NCBI GenBank assembly: GCA_903832475.1
Contig: CAILBQ010000490.1
Coordinates: 1-17,588 of the forward strand
Direction: 5' to 3'
From: an uncultured Acidobacteriota bacterium
GTDB lineage: Bacteria > Acidobacteriota > Terriglobia > Terriglobales > Acidobacteriaceae
DNA: 17,588 nt
Under the pieces are notes generated by a model that saw only the letters and a program-made list of their open reading frames with translations, had not been told where the DNA came from and did no database searches. Of the stretch, positions 7,694 through 14,914 are shown piece after piece; positions within the stretch are counted from its first letter, which is position 1, and each line of letters begins with the position of its first letter. The position numbers and the translations under genes were made by a program.

Positions 7694-10600
7694 ATGCATC
7701 GTTTGCGGTCCTCAGCGCACCGGGTAGGCCGGGGATTCATCCCCGGCCAATTGTCAACAAAATCAATACTGGCTTCAGCCCCTGAGGTATGCTTTCCGCC
7801 GCTTCCCCGCAATACCCACCCTTTTTGCTTCTCCTTTGCGACTTTTCTCCCGCGAAAACTCGCTCAACTCTTCTGCATCCTGCTCCTGCTAAGCGCAACC
7901 GCCCAAGCCACCGAACACCACGGCCAGGTCTTCTTCAACGAAATCCCCATCCCCGGCGCCACGGTCACCCTCACCCAGAACACCAGGCAATTCACCACCA
8001 TCACCGACCAGCAAGGCGTCTACGAATTCCCCAGCCTCGCCGAGGGCCCCGCCACCATCCACATCGAAATGCGCGGCTTCACCCCCTTCGACGGCGAACT
8101 CAAAATCGCCCCCGACGCCCCTCAATCCATCTGGCAGCTGAAACTCCTGACTCTCGAACAAATCCTCACCCAGGCCCGACCGGCCCCATCGACACCCGCC
8201 ACCCCACCCCTCGAATCCCCCAAACCCGCCAAACCCAAACCCGCCGAAACCGCTCCTGAAACCCCAAAACCCACCGAAGAAGCATCCGACCAGTCCTCCG
8301 ACGGCCTGCTCATCAACGGCAGCGAAAACAACGCCGACACCTCCAAATTCAATCTCTCCCCCGCCTTCGGCAATCGCCGTCCCGGCGCCAAGGGACTCTA
8401 CAACGGCAGCATCGGCGTCATCGCCGACCAGTCCTCCCTCGACGCCAAGCCCTACACCCTCACCGGCCTCGAGGTCCCGAAAGCCCAGTACAGCCGCATC
8501 ACCTCAGTCGTCACCGTAGGCGGACCCATCCGCATCCCCCACCTCCTCTACCACGGCCCCAACTTCTTCCTCGCCTACCAGTGGACCCGCAACCGCGACG
8601 CCCAATCCCAGTCCGGCCTCGTCCCCGACGCCCAGGAACGCGCCGGCGACCTGTCTGGTCTCTTGAACGCCTTCGGCCAGCCCGTGTCCATCTTCGACCC
8701 CGCCACCGGGCTCCCCTTCACCGGCACGATCCCGGTAAGCCCCCAGGCCCAGGCCCTCCTGAACCTCTACCCGCTGCCCAACCTGGCCGGCAACACCAAC
8801 TACAACTACCAGGCCCAGCTCCTGGACAACACCCACGTCGACTCCCTCCAGTCGCGCCTCGACAAATCCATCGGCCGCCGCGACCAGCTATACGGCGGAT
8901 TCGGCTTTCGCAGCTCCCGCGCCGACGCCGCCAACCTCTTCGACTTCCGCGACATCACCAACACCCTCGGCCTCGACACCCACGCCAGCTGGGAACACCA
9001 CCTCCACCACCAGATCCTGCTCACCACCACCTACCACTTCACCCGCCTCCGCACCGAAGTCCGCCCCAACTTCGACGGCCGCGCCAACATCTCCGCGATC
9101 GCAGGCATCACCGGCAACGCCCAGGACAGCCGCGACTGGGGCCCGCCCACCCTGGCCTTCTCCAGCGGCATCGCCCCGCTCACCGACGGCACCAGCACGT
9201 TCGACCGCAACCGCACCGACGCCCTAACCGTCATCGCCACCACCACTCACGGCCATCACACCGTCACCCTGGGCACCGACTTCCGCCGCCAGGAATTCAA
9301 CCAGCTATCGCAGCAGAACCCGCGCGGCGCCTTCACCTTCACCGGCGCCGCCACAGAAAATCCAGCAATCGCCACACCATCCACCGGCCCGTCTTCCGGC
9401 TCCGACCTCGCCGACTTCCTCCTCGGCGTGCCCGACACCAGCGCCCTCGCCTACGGCAACGCCGACAAGTACTTCCGCCAATCCGTCTACGACGCCAACG
9501 CGATCGACGACTGGCGCATCCTTCCTGAGCTCACCCTCAATGCCGGTATGCGCTGGGATTACGGCGCGCCCCTCACCGAACTCTACGGCCGCCTCGTCAA
9601 CCTCGACATCACCCAGGACTTCTCCGCCGCCGCCCCCGTCCTCGGTAGTGCCCCTCGCGGCACTCTCACCGGCCAGCACTACCCCACCTCGCTCGTCCGC
9701 CCCGACAAGCTCGGCTTCGAGCCCCGCATCGGCATCTCCTGGCGCCCCATCCCGGCCTCTACCCTCGTTGTCCGCGCCGGCTACGGCATCTACGACGACA
9801 CCTCCGCCTATCTCACCAGCGCCGAACTCATGTCGCAGCAGGCCCCGCTCTCCAAGAGCCTCAGCGTTCAACGCAGCCCCACCTGCCCGCTGACCCTGGC
9901 CAACGGCTTCACCGACTGCACAGGCACCACCCCCGACACTTTCGCCATTGACCCCAACCTGCGCGTCGGCTACGCCCAGACCTGGCAGCTCTCCGCCCAG
10001 CGCGACCTGCCCCGCGCCTTGGTTATGACCGCCAGCTACCTCGGAACAAAAGGCACCCGCGGCATGCAGGAATTCCTCCCCAACACCTATCCCCTTGGCT
10101 CCGCCAGCCCGTGCCCGAATTGCCCCGTCGGATTCACCTACCGCGCCTCCAACGGCAACTCCAGTCGCAACGCCGGCACCGTCCAGCTTCGCCGCCGTTT
10201 GCGCAGCGGCTTCACCGCCACGGTCCAATACACATATGCCAAGGCCATCGACGACGACTCCCAGCTCGGCGGCTCGGGCCACACCGCCGCCACCACCGCA
10301 ACCGCCGAAACCACCCCCGCCGCCCAACCTTCCATCGCCCAGAACTGGCTCGACTTGAGAGCCGAACGCGGCCTCTCCACCTTCGACCAGCGTCACCTCC
10401 TCAAAGCCACGTTCCAATACACCACCGGCATGGGCAAGGGTGGCGGAACCCTCTTCGACGGCTGGCGCGGCACCGCCTTCAAGCAGTGGACCCTTCTCAC
10501 CCAGATCAACGCCGGCAGCGGCCTTCCCGAAACCCCCATCTATCTCGCGGCCGTCCCCGGCACCGGCGTCACCGGCACCATCCGCCCCAACGTCACCGGC

Positions 10601-10915
10601 GCACCCCTCTACGCCGCCCCCTCCGGCCATTTCCTCAATGTCGCCGCCTACGCAGCTCCTGCCCCCGGCCAGTGGGGCAACGCGCGCCGCGATTCCATCA
10701 CCGGCCCTAACCAATTCAGCCTTGACAGCTCTCTCGCCCGCACCTTCCGCCTCCGCGAACCCCTCAACCTCGACATTCGCATCGACTCCGCCAACCTACT
10801 CAACCACGCCGTCTTCACCTCCTGGAACTCAACCATCAACAGCACCACCTTCGGCCTGCCCGTCTCCGTCAGTCCCATGCGCACCCTCGAAGTCACAGGG
10901 AGGCTGCGATTCTGA
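7694..10915 (+). CDS. TonB-dependent receptor with carboxypeptidase regulatory-like domain (Oar-like); start uncertain
   Basis: This is a large outer-membrane beta-barrel protein of the acidobacterial Oar/TonB-dependent type. The signal core is LAQLFCILLLLSATAQA (residues 56-72), followed by a carboxypeptidase-regulatory-like domain (about 74-150: GQVFFNEIPIPGATVTLTQ to SIWQLKL). A proline/lysine-rich linker (about 161-200) leads to a long barrel. The C-terminus TLEVTGRLRF ends in phenylalanine, as expected for BAM-inserted barrels. The family is thought to import large substrates such as glycans or peptides; the ligand is unknown. The start is a problem: the only upstream in-frame ATG (7694) would put about 55 residues before the signal core, and that stretch runs through a perfect hairpin repeat. 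In-frame TTG codons at 7703 and 7751 are alternatives. The gene overlaps the VWFA gene by one base. Confidence 0.9.
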   Translation: MHRLRSSAHRVGRGFIPGQLSTKSILASAPEVCFPPLPRNTHPFCFSFATFLPRKLAQLFCILLLLSATAQATEHHGQVFFNEIPIPGATVTLTQNTRQFTTITDQQGVYEFPSLAEGPATIHIEMRGFTPFDGELKIAPDAPQSIWQLKLLTLEQILTQARPAPSTPATPPLESPKPAKPKPAETAPETPKPTEEASDQSSDGLLINGSENNADTSKFNLSPAFGNRRPGAKGLYNGSIGVIADQSSLDAKPYTLTGLEVPKAQYSRITSVVTVGGPIRIPHLLYHGPNFFLAYQWTRNRDAQSQSGLVPDAQERAGDLSGLLNAFGQPVSIFDPATGLPFTGTIPVSPQAQALLNLYPLPNLAGNTNYNYQAQLLDNTHVDSLQSRLDKSIGRRDQLYGGFGFRSSRADAANLFDFRDITNTLGLDTHASWEHHLHHQILLTTTYHFTRLRTEVRPNFDGRANISAIAGITGNAQDSRDWGPPTLAFSSGIAPLTDGTSTFDRNRTDALTVIATTTHGHHTVTLGTDFRRQEFNQLSQQNPRGAFTFTGAATENPAIATPSTGPSSGSDLADFLLGVPDTSALAYGNADKYFRQSVYDANAIDDWRILPELTLNAGMRWDYGAPLTELYGRLVNLDITQDFSAAAPVLGSAPRGTLTGQHYPTSLVRPDKLGFEPRIGISWRPIPASTLVVRAGYGIYDDTSAYLTSAELMSQQAPLSKSLSVQRSPTCPLTLANGFTDCTGTTPDTFAIDPNLRVGYAQTWQLSAQRDLPRALVMTASYLGTKGTRGMQEFLPNTYPLGSASPCPNCPVGFTYRASNGNSSRNAGTVQLRRRLRSGFTATVQYTYAKAIDDDSQLGGSGHTAATTATAETTPAAQPSIAQNWLDLRAERGLSTFDQRHLLKATFQYTTGMGKGGGTLFDGWRGTAFKQWTLLTQINAGSGLPETPIYLAAVPGTGVTGTIRPNVTGAPLYAAPSGHFLNVAAYAAPAPGQWGNARRDSITGPNQFSLDSSLARTFRLREPLNLDIRIDSANLLNHAVFTSWNSTINSTTFGLPVSVSPMRTLEVTGRLRF
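7727..7790. repeat. Paired-hairpin repeat, copy 2
   Basis: GGCCGGGGAT-TC-ATCCCCGGCC (7727-7748) is a perfect 10-bp stem, preceded by GTAG overlapping its first base. A second weaker hairpin, GGCT-TC-AGCC (7771-7780), is followed by CCTGAGG. The layout matches copies at 3305 and 15324. It lies in the leader or presumed N-terminal coding part of the TonB-dependent receptor gene. Confidence 0.7.
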
Positions 10916-10917
10916 TG
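10897..10917 (+). promoter_or_regulatory. RBS and TGATG coupling site of the VWFA gene
   Basis: AGGGAGG at 10897-10903 lies within the last codons of the receptor gene, 11 bases before an ATG that shares its A with the receptor's TGA stop. This arrangement supports translational coupling and fixes the start of the VWFA gene. Confidence 0.75.
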
Positions 10918-13107
10918 AAGCGCCTTCTCCTCACCGCCTCGCTTCTCATCCCCATCAGCCTGCCCGCCCAGCAGGTCGGTTCCAATTCCGCCTCAGGCCA
11001 GGAAAAGACCTACACCCTCAACGTCAACAGCCAACTCGTCGTCGAAAACGTCGTCATCAAAGACAAGCAGGGCAACTTCCTCACCGGCCTCAAACCCTCC
11101 GACTTCGAAGTTACCGAAGACGGCGCCCCCCAGACCATCCGGCTCTTCGAATACCAGCACCTCTCCGAAGCCACCGACCCCCTCCCGCCCCCCGACCCCA
11201 ACGACGAAAACATCACCATCTACAAGCGCCTCACCCGCACCCAGTTCGCGGCCGAAGGTTCTTCCACCAATCCCTCAGCAACCTCAGAATCCCGCTACAA
11301 AAACCACCGCCTGCTCGCCTTCTACTTCGACATGACCGCGATGAAGCCGGAAGACCAGATACGCGCTCTCGGCGCCGCGCAAAAATTCGTCCGCACCCAG
11401 ATCACCCCCGCCGATCTCGTCGCCATCCTGCGCTACTCCGGCGGCTCCGTCGACGTCCTCCAGGACTTCACCGCCGATCGCAACCGCCTCCTCAGCATTC
11501 TCCAAACCCTGGTCGTCGGCGAGGGCCAGGGCAACGCCGACTCCATCGACGACGCTGCCAGCGCCGACACCGGCGCCGCTTTTGGACAAGACGACAGCGA
11601 ATTCAATATCTTCAACACCGACCGCCAGCTCTCCGCCCTCCAGACCGCCGCCAAAATGCTCGGCCAGTTGAACGAGAAGAAATCCCTCATCTACTTCGCC
11701 AGCGGCCTGCGCCTCAACGGCATCAACAACCAGGCCCAGCTCCACGCCACCATCGACGCTGCCATCCGCGCCGGCGTCTCCTTCTGGGCCGTCGACGCCC
11801 GCGGCCTGGTCGCCAGCGCCCCGCTCGGCGACGCATCGCAAGGCTCGCCCGGCAACCAGGGCGTCTACTCAGGCACAGCCGTGCAAGCCGTCACCGACAC
11901 CTTCACCCAGTCGCAGGACACCATGTACTCCCTCGCCGCCGACACCGGAGGTAAAGCCCTCTTCGACAACAACGACCTCACCCGCGGCATCGTCCAGGCC
12001 CAGCACGCCATCTCCGACTACTACGTCCTCGGCTACTACACCACCAATACCGCTCAGAACGGTCGCTTCCGCCGCGTCAAGATCACCCTCAAGAACGGCG
12101 ACCAGGCCACCCTCGACTACCGCCAGGGCTACTACGCCAATAAGGAATTCAACCGCTTCACCAGCGTCGACAAAGAACGACAGCTCGAAGACGCCCTCAT
12201 GCTCGGTGACCCCGTCACCGACCTCACCATCGCTATGGAGATCAACTACTTCCAGCTCAACCGCGCCGAGTACTACATCCCCTTCGAAGTCAAAATTCCC
12301 GGCCGCGAACTCGCCCTTGCCAAACGCAGCGGCGCCGAGCACACGCTTATTGATTTTGTGTGTGAGGTGAAAGACGACACCGGCGGCATGACCGTCTCCA
12401 ACGTCCGCGACGACGTCAACATCAAGCTCAGCGACTCCACCGCCGCCGAGCTCGCCTCCCGCCCCATCGAATACGACGGCGGCTTCACCCTCTCCCCCGG
12501 CAAATACACCCTCAAGTTCCTCGCCCGCGACGACGAAACCGGCCGCATCGGCACCTACCAGACCACCTTCACCATCCCCAACCTCAACAAGGAAACCAAA
12601 CACGTCCCCATCAGCTCGGTCGTCCTCAGCACCCAGCGCGTCGACCCCAAAGACGCCCTCTACAGCACCACCCACGGCAAAGATGAAGCCAAAAACGAAG
12701 CCGCCAACCCGTTATTTGAAAACGGCAAGAAGCTCATCCCCTCCGTCACCCGCGTCTTCCGCCAGGACCACGACCTCTACATCTACCTGCAAGCCTACGA
12801 AGGCGCCCCACCCGCACCATCCACAACCCTCACCAGCGCCACGCCGGCCACGCCGAATCCACCACCCGCGCCCAGGCCGCTAATCGCCTTCGTCACCCTC
12901 TACCACGACCACCAAAAGACCTTCGAAACCACCCCCATCGCCGCCACCCCTACCCCCGGCGTCAACCGCCTCGGCCGCACCCCCATCCACTTCGAAATCC
13001 CCCTCCACGACCTCCCTTCCGGCGACTACACCTGCGTCGTCAGCATCCTCGACCCCACCAACCAGAAAGTCTCCTTCTGGCAAGCCCCCTTCCTCCTCGT
13101 AAAATAA
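10915..13107 (+). CDS. VWFA-related acidobacterial domain protein (TIGR03436), exported
   Basis: The 730-residue protein begins with a signal peptide (MKRLLLTASLLIPISLPAQQ). An N-terminal beta module follows, with the family hallmark LVVENVVIKDKQGNFLTGLK then DFEVTEDGAPQTI (about 40-75). The von Willebrand A-like domain spans about 130-395. Its metal-site strand reads FYFDMTAM, so the DxSxS motif is D139-M-T-A-M143, retaining only the Asp and a Thr. From about 440 the protein is beta-rich, with a proline-rich loop near 643-665. VWFA proteins of this type are abundant in Acidobacteriota; function is unknown but an extracytoplasmic binding or adhesion role is likely. The gene starts inside the stop codon of the TonB-dependent receptor, suggesting matched production and perhaps physical partnership. 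Codons 12343-12372 are unlike the rest in third-base use. Confidence 0.93.
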   Translation: MKRLLLTASLLIPISLPAQQVGSNSASGQEKTYTLNVNSQLVVENVVIKDKQGNFLTGLKPSDFEVTEDGAPQTIRLFEYQHLSEATDPLPPPDPNDENITIYKRLTRTQFAAEGSSTNPSATSESRYKNHRLLAFYFDMTAMKPEDQIRALGAAQKFVRTQITPADLVAILRYSGGSVDVLQDFTADRNRLLSILQTLVVGEGQGNADSIDDAASADTGAAFGQDDSEFNIFNTDRQLSALQTAAKMLGQLNEKKSLIYFASGLRLNGINNQAQLHATIDAAIRAGVSFWAVDARGLVASAPLGDASQGSPGNQGVYSGTAVQAVTDTFTQSQDTMYSLAADTGGKALFDNNDLTRGIVQAQHAISDYYVLGYYTTNTAQNGRFRRVKITLKNGDQATLDYRQGYYANKEFNRFTSVDKERQLEDALMLGDPVTDLTIAMEINYFQLNRAEYYIPFEVKIPGRELALAKRSGAEHTLIDFVCEVKDDTGGMTVSNVRDDVNIKLSDSTAAELASRPIEYDGGFTLSPGKYTLKFLARDDETGRIGTYQTTFTIPNLNKETKHVPISSVVLSTQRVDPKDALYSTTHGKDEAKNEAANPLFENGKKLIPSVTRVFRQDHDLYIYLQAYEGAPPAPSTTLTSATPATPNPPPAPRPLIAFVTLYHDHQKTFETTPIAATPTPGVNRLGRTPIHFEIPLHDLPSGDYTCVVSILDPTNQKVSFWQAPFLLVK

Positions 13108-13129
13108 GTCAATGCAAATGTAAAAAATG

Positions 13130-13172
13130 TTTGACACACGTCTCACTGCCGCGTACGTTTGTTCGTGTCAAA
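13130..13172 (+). promoter_or_regulatory. Promoter and inverted-repeat operator of the membrane protein/XRE operon
   Basis: A perfect -35 box TTGACA (13131-13136) is followed after 17 bp by TACGTT (13154-13159), a weak -10. An 8-bp perfect inverted repeat, TTTGACAC (13130-13137) and GTGTCAAA (13165-13172), overlaps the -35 and the expected transcription start. This is a natural place for the XRE protein encoded second in the operon to bind. Autoregulation is inferred. Confidence 0.6.
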
Positions 13173-13208
13173 GATTTTTTACTCCACGCCACTACGGAGG
13201 AATGACCC

Positions 13209-13640
13209 ATGGCCAGCCTTTCTTATCGCGAAAAGTCCCTCTACGCTTCTCTCGCCGCTGAACTCGTCGTCTACGGCCCCTACTTCTTCCTCTTCCTCCA
13301 CCAGCGATACTCCGTTAACAAGGTGGCCGGCATGATCATCGGCATCATCGTCCTGCAGGTTATCCTGCAGGCCCTCATCGCCGCCTTCACACGCAATCGC
13401 GTCACCGACGAGCGCGATCGCCTTATCCAGCTGCGCGGCTATCGTGCCGGCTACCTTACCATCGCCTCGCTCATGGTTTTTGGCCTGGGCGCATTGTGGT
13501 TCCACTCCACCCGCGGTGATTTTCCCATCGAGAACAGAATGCTTGCACTCCATTTCCTCAGCGTCTTCTTCAGCATGCTGGTTATCGCCGACATCGCCAA
13601 AACCGCCACCCAGATCGTGTCCTACCGGAGAGTCCTCTGA
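13209..13640 (+). CDS. Four-helix membrane protein paired with an XRE regulator
   Basis: The 143-residue integral membrane protein has four predicted helices (about 16-34, 40-61, 81-100 and 112-133). A conserved-looking cytoplasmic loop RVTDERDRLIQLRGYRAGY (64-82) resembles the DER(D)xxI motif of DUF2178/DUF3796-type membrane proteins, which are often encoded next to small XRE regulators. Function is unknown; a role in sensing membrane state for the adjacent regulator is possible. GGAGG at 13196-13200, 8 bases before the ATG, decides the start against another ATG at 13202 in a different frame. The stop TGA overlaps the ATG of the XRE gene by one base, so the two are translationally coupled. 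The promoter with a candidate operator lies immediately upstream. Confidence 0.88.
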   Translation: MASLSYREKSLYASLAAELVVYGPYFFLFLHQRYSVNKVAGMIIGIIVLQVILQALIAAFTRNRVTDERDRLIQLRGYRAGYLTIASLMVFGLGALWFHSTRGDFPIENRMLALHFLSVFFSMLVIADIAKTATQIVSYRRVL

Positions 13641-13855
13641 TGCCCTCCATCCGCAACCAGGTCAAGGAACTCCGTGCCCTCCGCCAGATGACTCAGCAGG
13701 AGCTTGCCGACCAGGTCGGCGTCACCCGCCAGACCGTCATCGCCATCGAGCAGGACAAGTACTCCCCTTCGCTTGAAACCGCGTTCAAAGTCGCCATCGC
13801 CCTCGGCGTCCCCCTCGACCAATGCTTCCAATACGACAGCCAGGGCAAGCGCTAG
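13640..13855 (+). CDS. Small XRE-family HTH transcriptional regulator
   Basis: The 71-residue protein is almost entirely a Cro/CI-type helix-turn-helix: NQVKELRALRQMTQQELADQ, then VGVTRQTVIAIEQDKYSPSLETAFKVAIALGVPLDQCF. The QQELADQVGVTRQTVIAIE segment (about 19-37) is the helix-turn-helix, with VTRQTV as recognition helix. There is no sensor domain, so it probably acts as a dimeric repressor, possibly controlled by the co-encoded membrane protein. The ATG is nested in the upstream gene's stop (TGATG), with GGAGAG about 6 bases before it. The likely target is the inverted repeat TTTGACAC/GTGTCAAA in its own promoter; this is inferred from position only. Confidence 0.93.
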   Translation: MPSIRNQVKELRALRQMTQQELADQVGVTRQTVIAIEQDKYSPSLETAFKVAIALGVPLDQCFQYDSQGKR

Positions 13856-13909
13856 CCGAGAGCCGCAAGACCTCGCGACGAGCTAACACTAAGCTCGCCC
13901 GACACAGAG

Positions 13910-13958
13910 CACCTGTTCTTGCCTTCCTTTCAGTCATTCCCCTTAGGGGAATCTGCTT
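13910..13958 (+). repeat. Composite repeat copy 4: decayed left part, intact module B
   Basis: ACCTGTTCTTGCCTTCCTTT (from 13910) looks like the end of module A plus decayed hexamers. Module B (13933-13958) is intact, with the hairpin ATTCCCCTTAGGGGAAT; its centre base is T instead of C. Confidence 0.6.
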
Positions 13959-13975
13959 TTGACAACTCACTACAA

Positions 13976-14063
13976 TCGCCGAGCGGCCCAAGCGAGTCGA
14001 AAGACCCGCAGTTGTCCCTGTTCCGCTTCTCTTTCTGTCATTCCCCTCAGGGGAATCTGCTTC
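13976..14063 (+). repeat. Composite repeat copy 5: degraded module A, intact module B
   Basis: GCCGAGCGGCCCAAGCGAGT and the following CGAAAGACC (13978-14006) are a diverged module A. A pyrimidine-rich decayed hexamer tract follows, then an exact module B at 14036-14063 with the ATTCCCCTCAGGGGAAT hairpin. Confidence 0.7.
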
Positions 14064-14156
14064 CTGCAATTCTGAAAAGTCCGTGTCACTTCTCGAACTG
14101 TCACCGATCTCAAATCGCAGGACTCGAAGCCGCGCCTTCAAGGACAACAAATGCTC

Positions 14157-14186
14157 TTGACAGATCCATAACCAAATGGCTATGGT
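14157..14186 (+). promoter_or_regulatory. Promoter and palindromic operator of the ArsR operon; likely leaderless start
   Basis: TTGACA (14157-14162) and TATGGT (14181-14186) are spaced by 18 bp. A 20-bp near-perfect palindrome CCATAnCCAnnTGGnTATGG (14166-14185) fills the spacer and covers the -10, as expected for an ArsR-family repressor site. The ATG at 14193 is only 6 bases past the -10 and has no Shine-Dalgarno sequence, so the transcript probably starts at or next to the initiation codon. Confidence 0.7.
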
Positions 14187-14192
14187 TTCGGC

Positions 14193-14516
14193 ATGACGGC
14201 CGAAGCCGACAACGTCTTCAAAGCCCTCGCCGACCCCACCCGCCGGGCCATCTTCGAAGGCCTCGCGCGCGACGGCGAGCAGACCGTCCACGCCCTCACC
14301 CACCACGCCGGCATCTCCCAGCCCGCCGTCTCCAAGCACCTCGTCATCCTCAAGCGCGCCCACCTCGTCGGCCACCGCCGGCAGGGCCGCGAAACCCACT
14401 ACCGCGCCCGCCCCCAGGCCCTCGCCCCAATCGCCGACTGGATGAACCTCTACAGCACGTTCTGGCAAAACCGCCTCGATCATCTCGAAGACCTCTTGAA
14501 AAGGATGGATCCATGA
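14193..14516 (+). CDS. ArsR/SmtB-family transcriptional regulator
   Basis: The 107-residue winged-helix repressor opens with the family motif VFKALADPTRRAIFEGLARDG (8-28). The helix-turn-helix lies in TVHALTHHAGISQPAVSKHLVILKRAHLV (31-59), and the wing in GHRRQGRETHYRARP. No cysteine metal-binding motif is present, so this is not a typical arsenic or zinc sensor but the SdpR-like group that accompanies SRPBCC proteins. It probably represses its own operon through the palindrome overlapping its promoter. The start lies about 6 bases after the -10 box with no ribosome binding site, which points to a leaderless mRNA. Its stop overlaps the next gene's start by four bases (ATGA), linking it to the AHSA1-type gene. 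Confidence 0.95.
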   Translation: MTAEADNVFKALADPTRRAIFEGLARDGEQTVHALTHHAGISQPAVSKHLVILKRAHLVGHRRQGRETHYRARPQALAPIADWMNLYSTFWQNRLDHLEDLLKRMDP

Positions 14517-14914
14517 CCGTCTCAACCCACACCGTCACCGTCGAACGCCACCTTCCCTATCCGCAGGAAAAAGTCTGGCGCGCCCTTACCGAAGGCCCCC
14601 TCATCGAGCAGTGGCTGATGAAAAACGACTTCCAGCCGGCCGTCGACCACGCCTTCAAATTCACCGCCGACTGGGGTTCTGTCGACTGCCAGGTTCTCAC
14701 CATCGACCCACCCAAAACTCTCGCCTATTCCTGGTCCGCCTACGGTCTCGACACTGTCGTCACCTTCACCCTCGACCCAACCGCCACAGGCACCCTCCTG
14801 CGCATGGAGCAGTCCGGTTTCCGGTCTAATCAAGATGCCGCCTACAACGGCGCGACCTACGGATGGCAGGCCTTCCTCGGCAACCTCGACCGTGTCGTCG
14901 CGGAGTTGCCATGA
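14513..14914 (+). CDS. SRPBCC / AHSA1-like domain protein
   Basis: The 133-residue protein has the START-like (SRPBCC) fold of the activator-of-Hsp90 homologue 1-like family. Typical features are the opening VERHLPYPQEKVWRALTEG (9-27), IEQWLMKND, then VLTIDPPKTLAYSW (about 63-76), and the closing helix GATYGWQAFLGNLDRVVAEL. Such proteins bind hydrophobic ligands in a central cavity; bacterial members next to ArsR regulators have no settled function. The ATG overlaps the ArsR stop by four bases and an AAGGATG-like sequence lies just upstream. The frame is open back to 13919, but the upstream part is out-of-frame translation of repeats and the ArsR gene. Its stop again overlaps the next start by four bases. 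Confidence 0.93.
   Translation: MTVSTHTVTVERHLPYPQEKVWRALTEGPLIEQWLMKNDFQPAVDHAFKFTADWGSVDCQVLTIDPPKTLAYSWSAYGLDTVVTFTLDPTATGTLLRMEQSGFRSNQDAAYNGATYGWQAFLGNLDRVVAELP

Larger units (their letters stand above)
13856..14156. other. Intergenic region with decayed and intact composite repeats
   Basis: No gene is supported in this stretch between the XRE regulator and the ArsR promoter. It holds two copies of the composite repeat (about 13910-13958 and 13976-14063). The stem CGAGCT/AGCTCG at 13879-13897 has no T tract and is only a weak terminator candidate. Confidence 0.7.

Noticed and set aside
9305..10714. 469-residue open frame on the minus strand
   Set aside because: It is opposite the TonB-dependent receptor, is glycine/alanine-rich and low in complexity, and has no recognisable domain; high-GC genes commonly give such antisense frames.
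13879..13897. Possible terminator stem CGAGCT/AGCTCG after the XRE gene
   Set aside because: The stem is only 6 bp with a 7-base loop and no T tract follows, so an intrinsic terminator is not supported.
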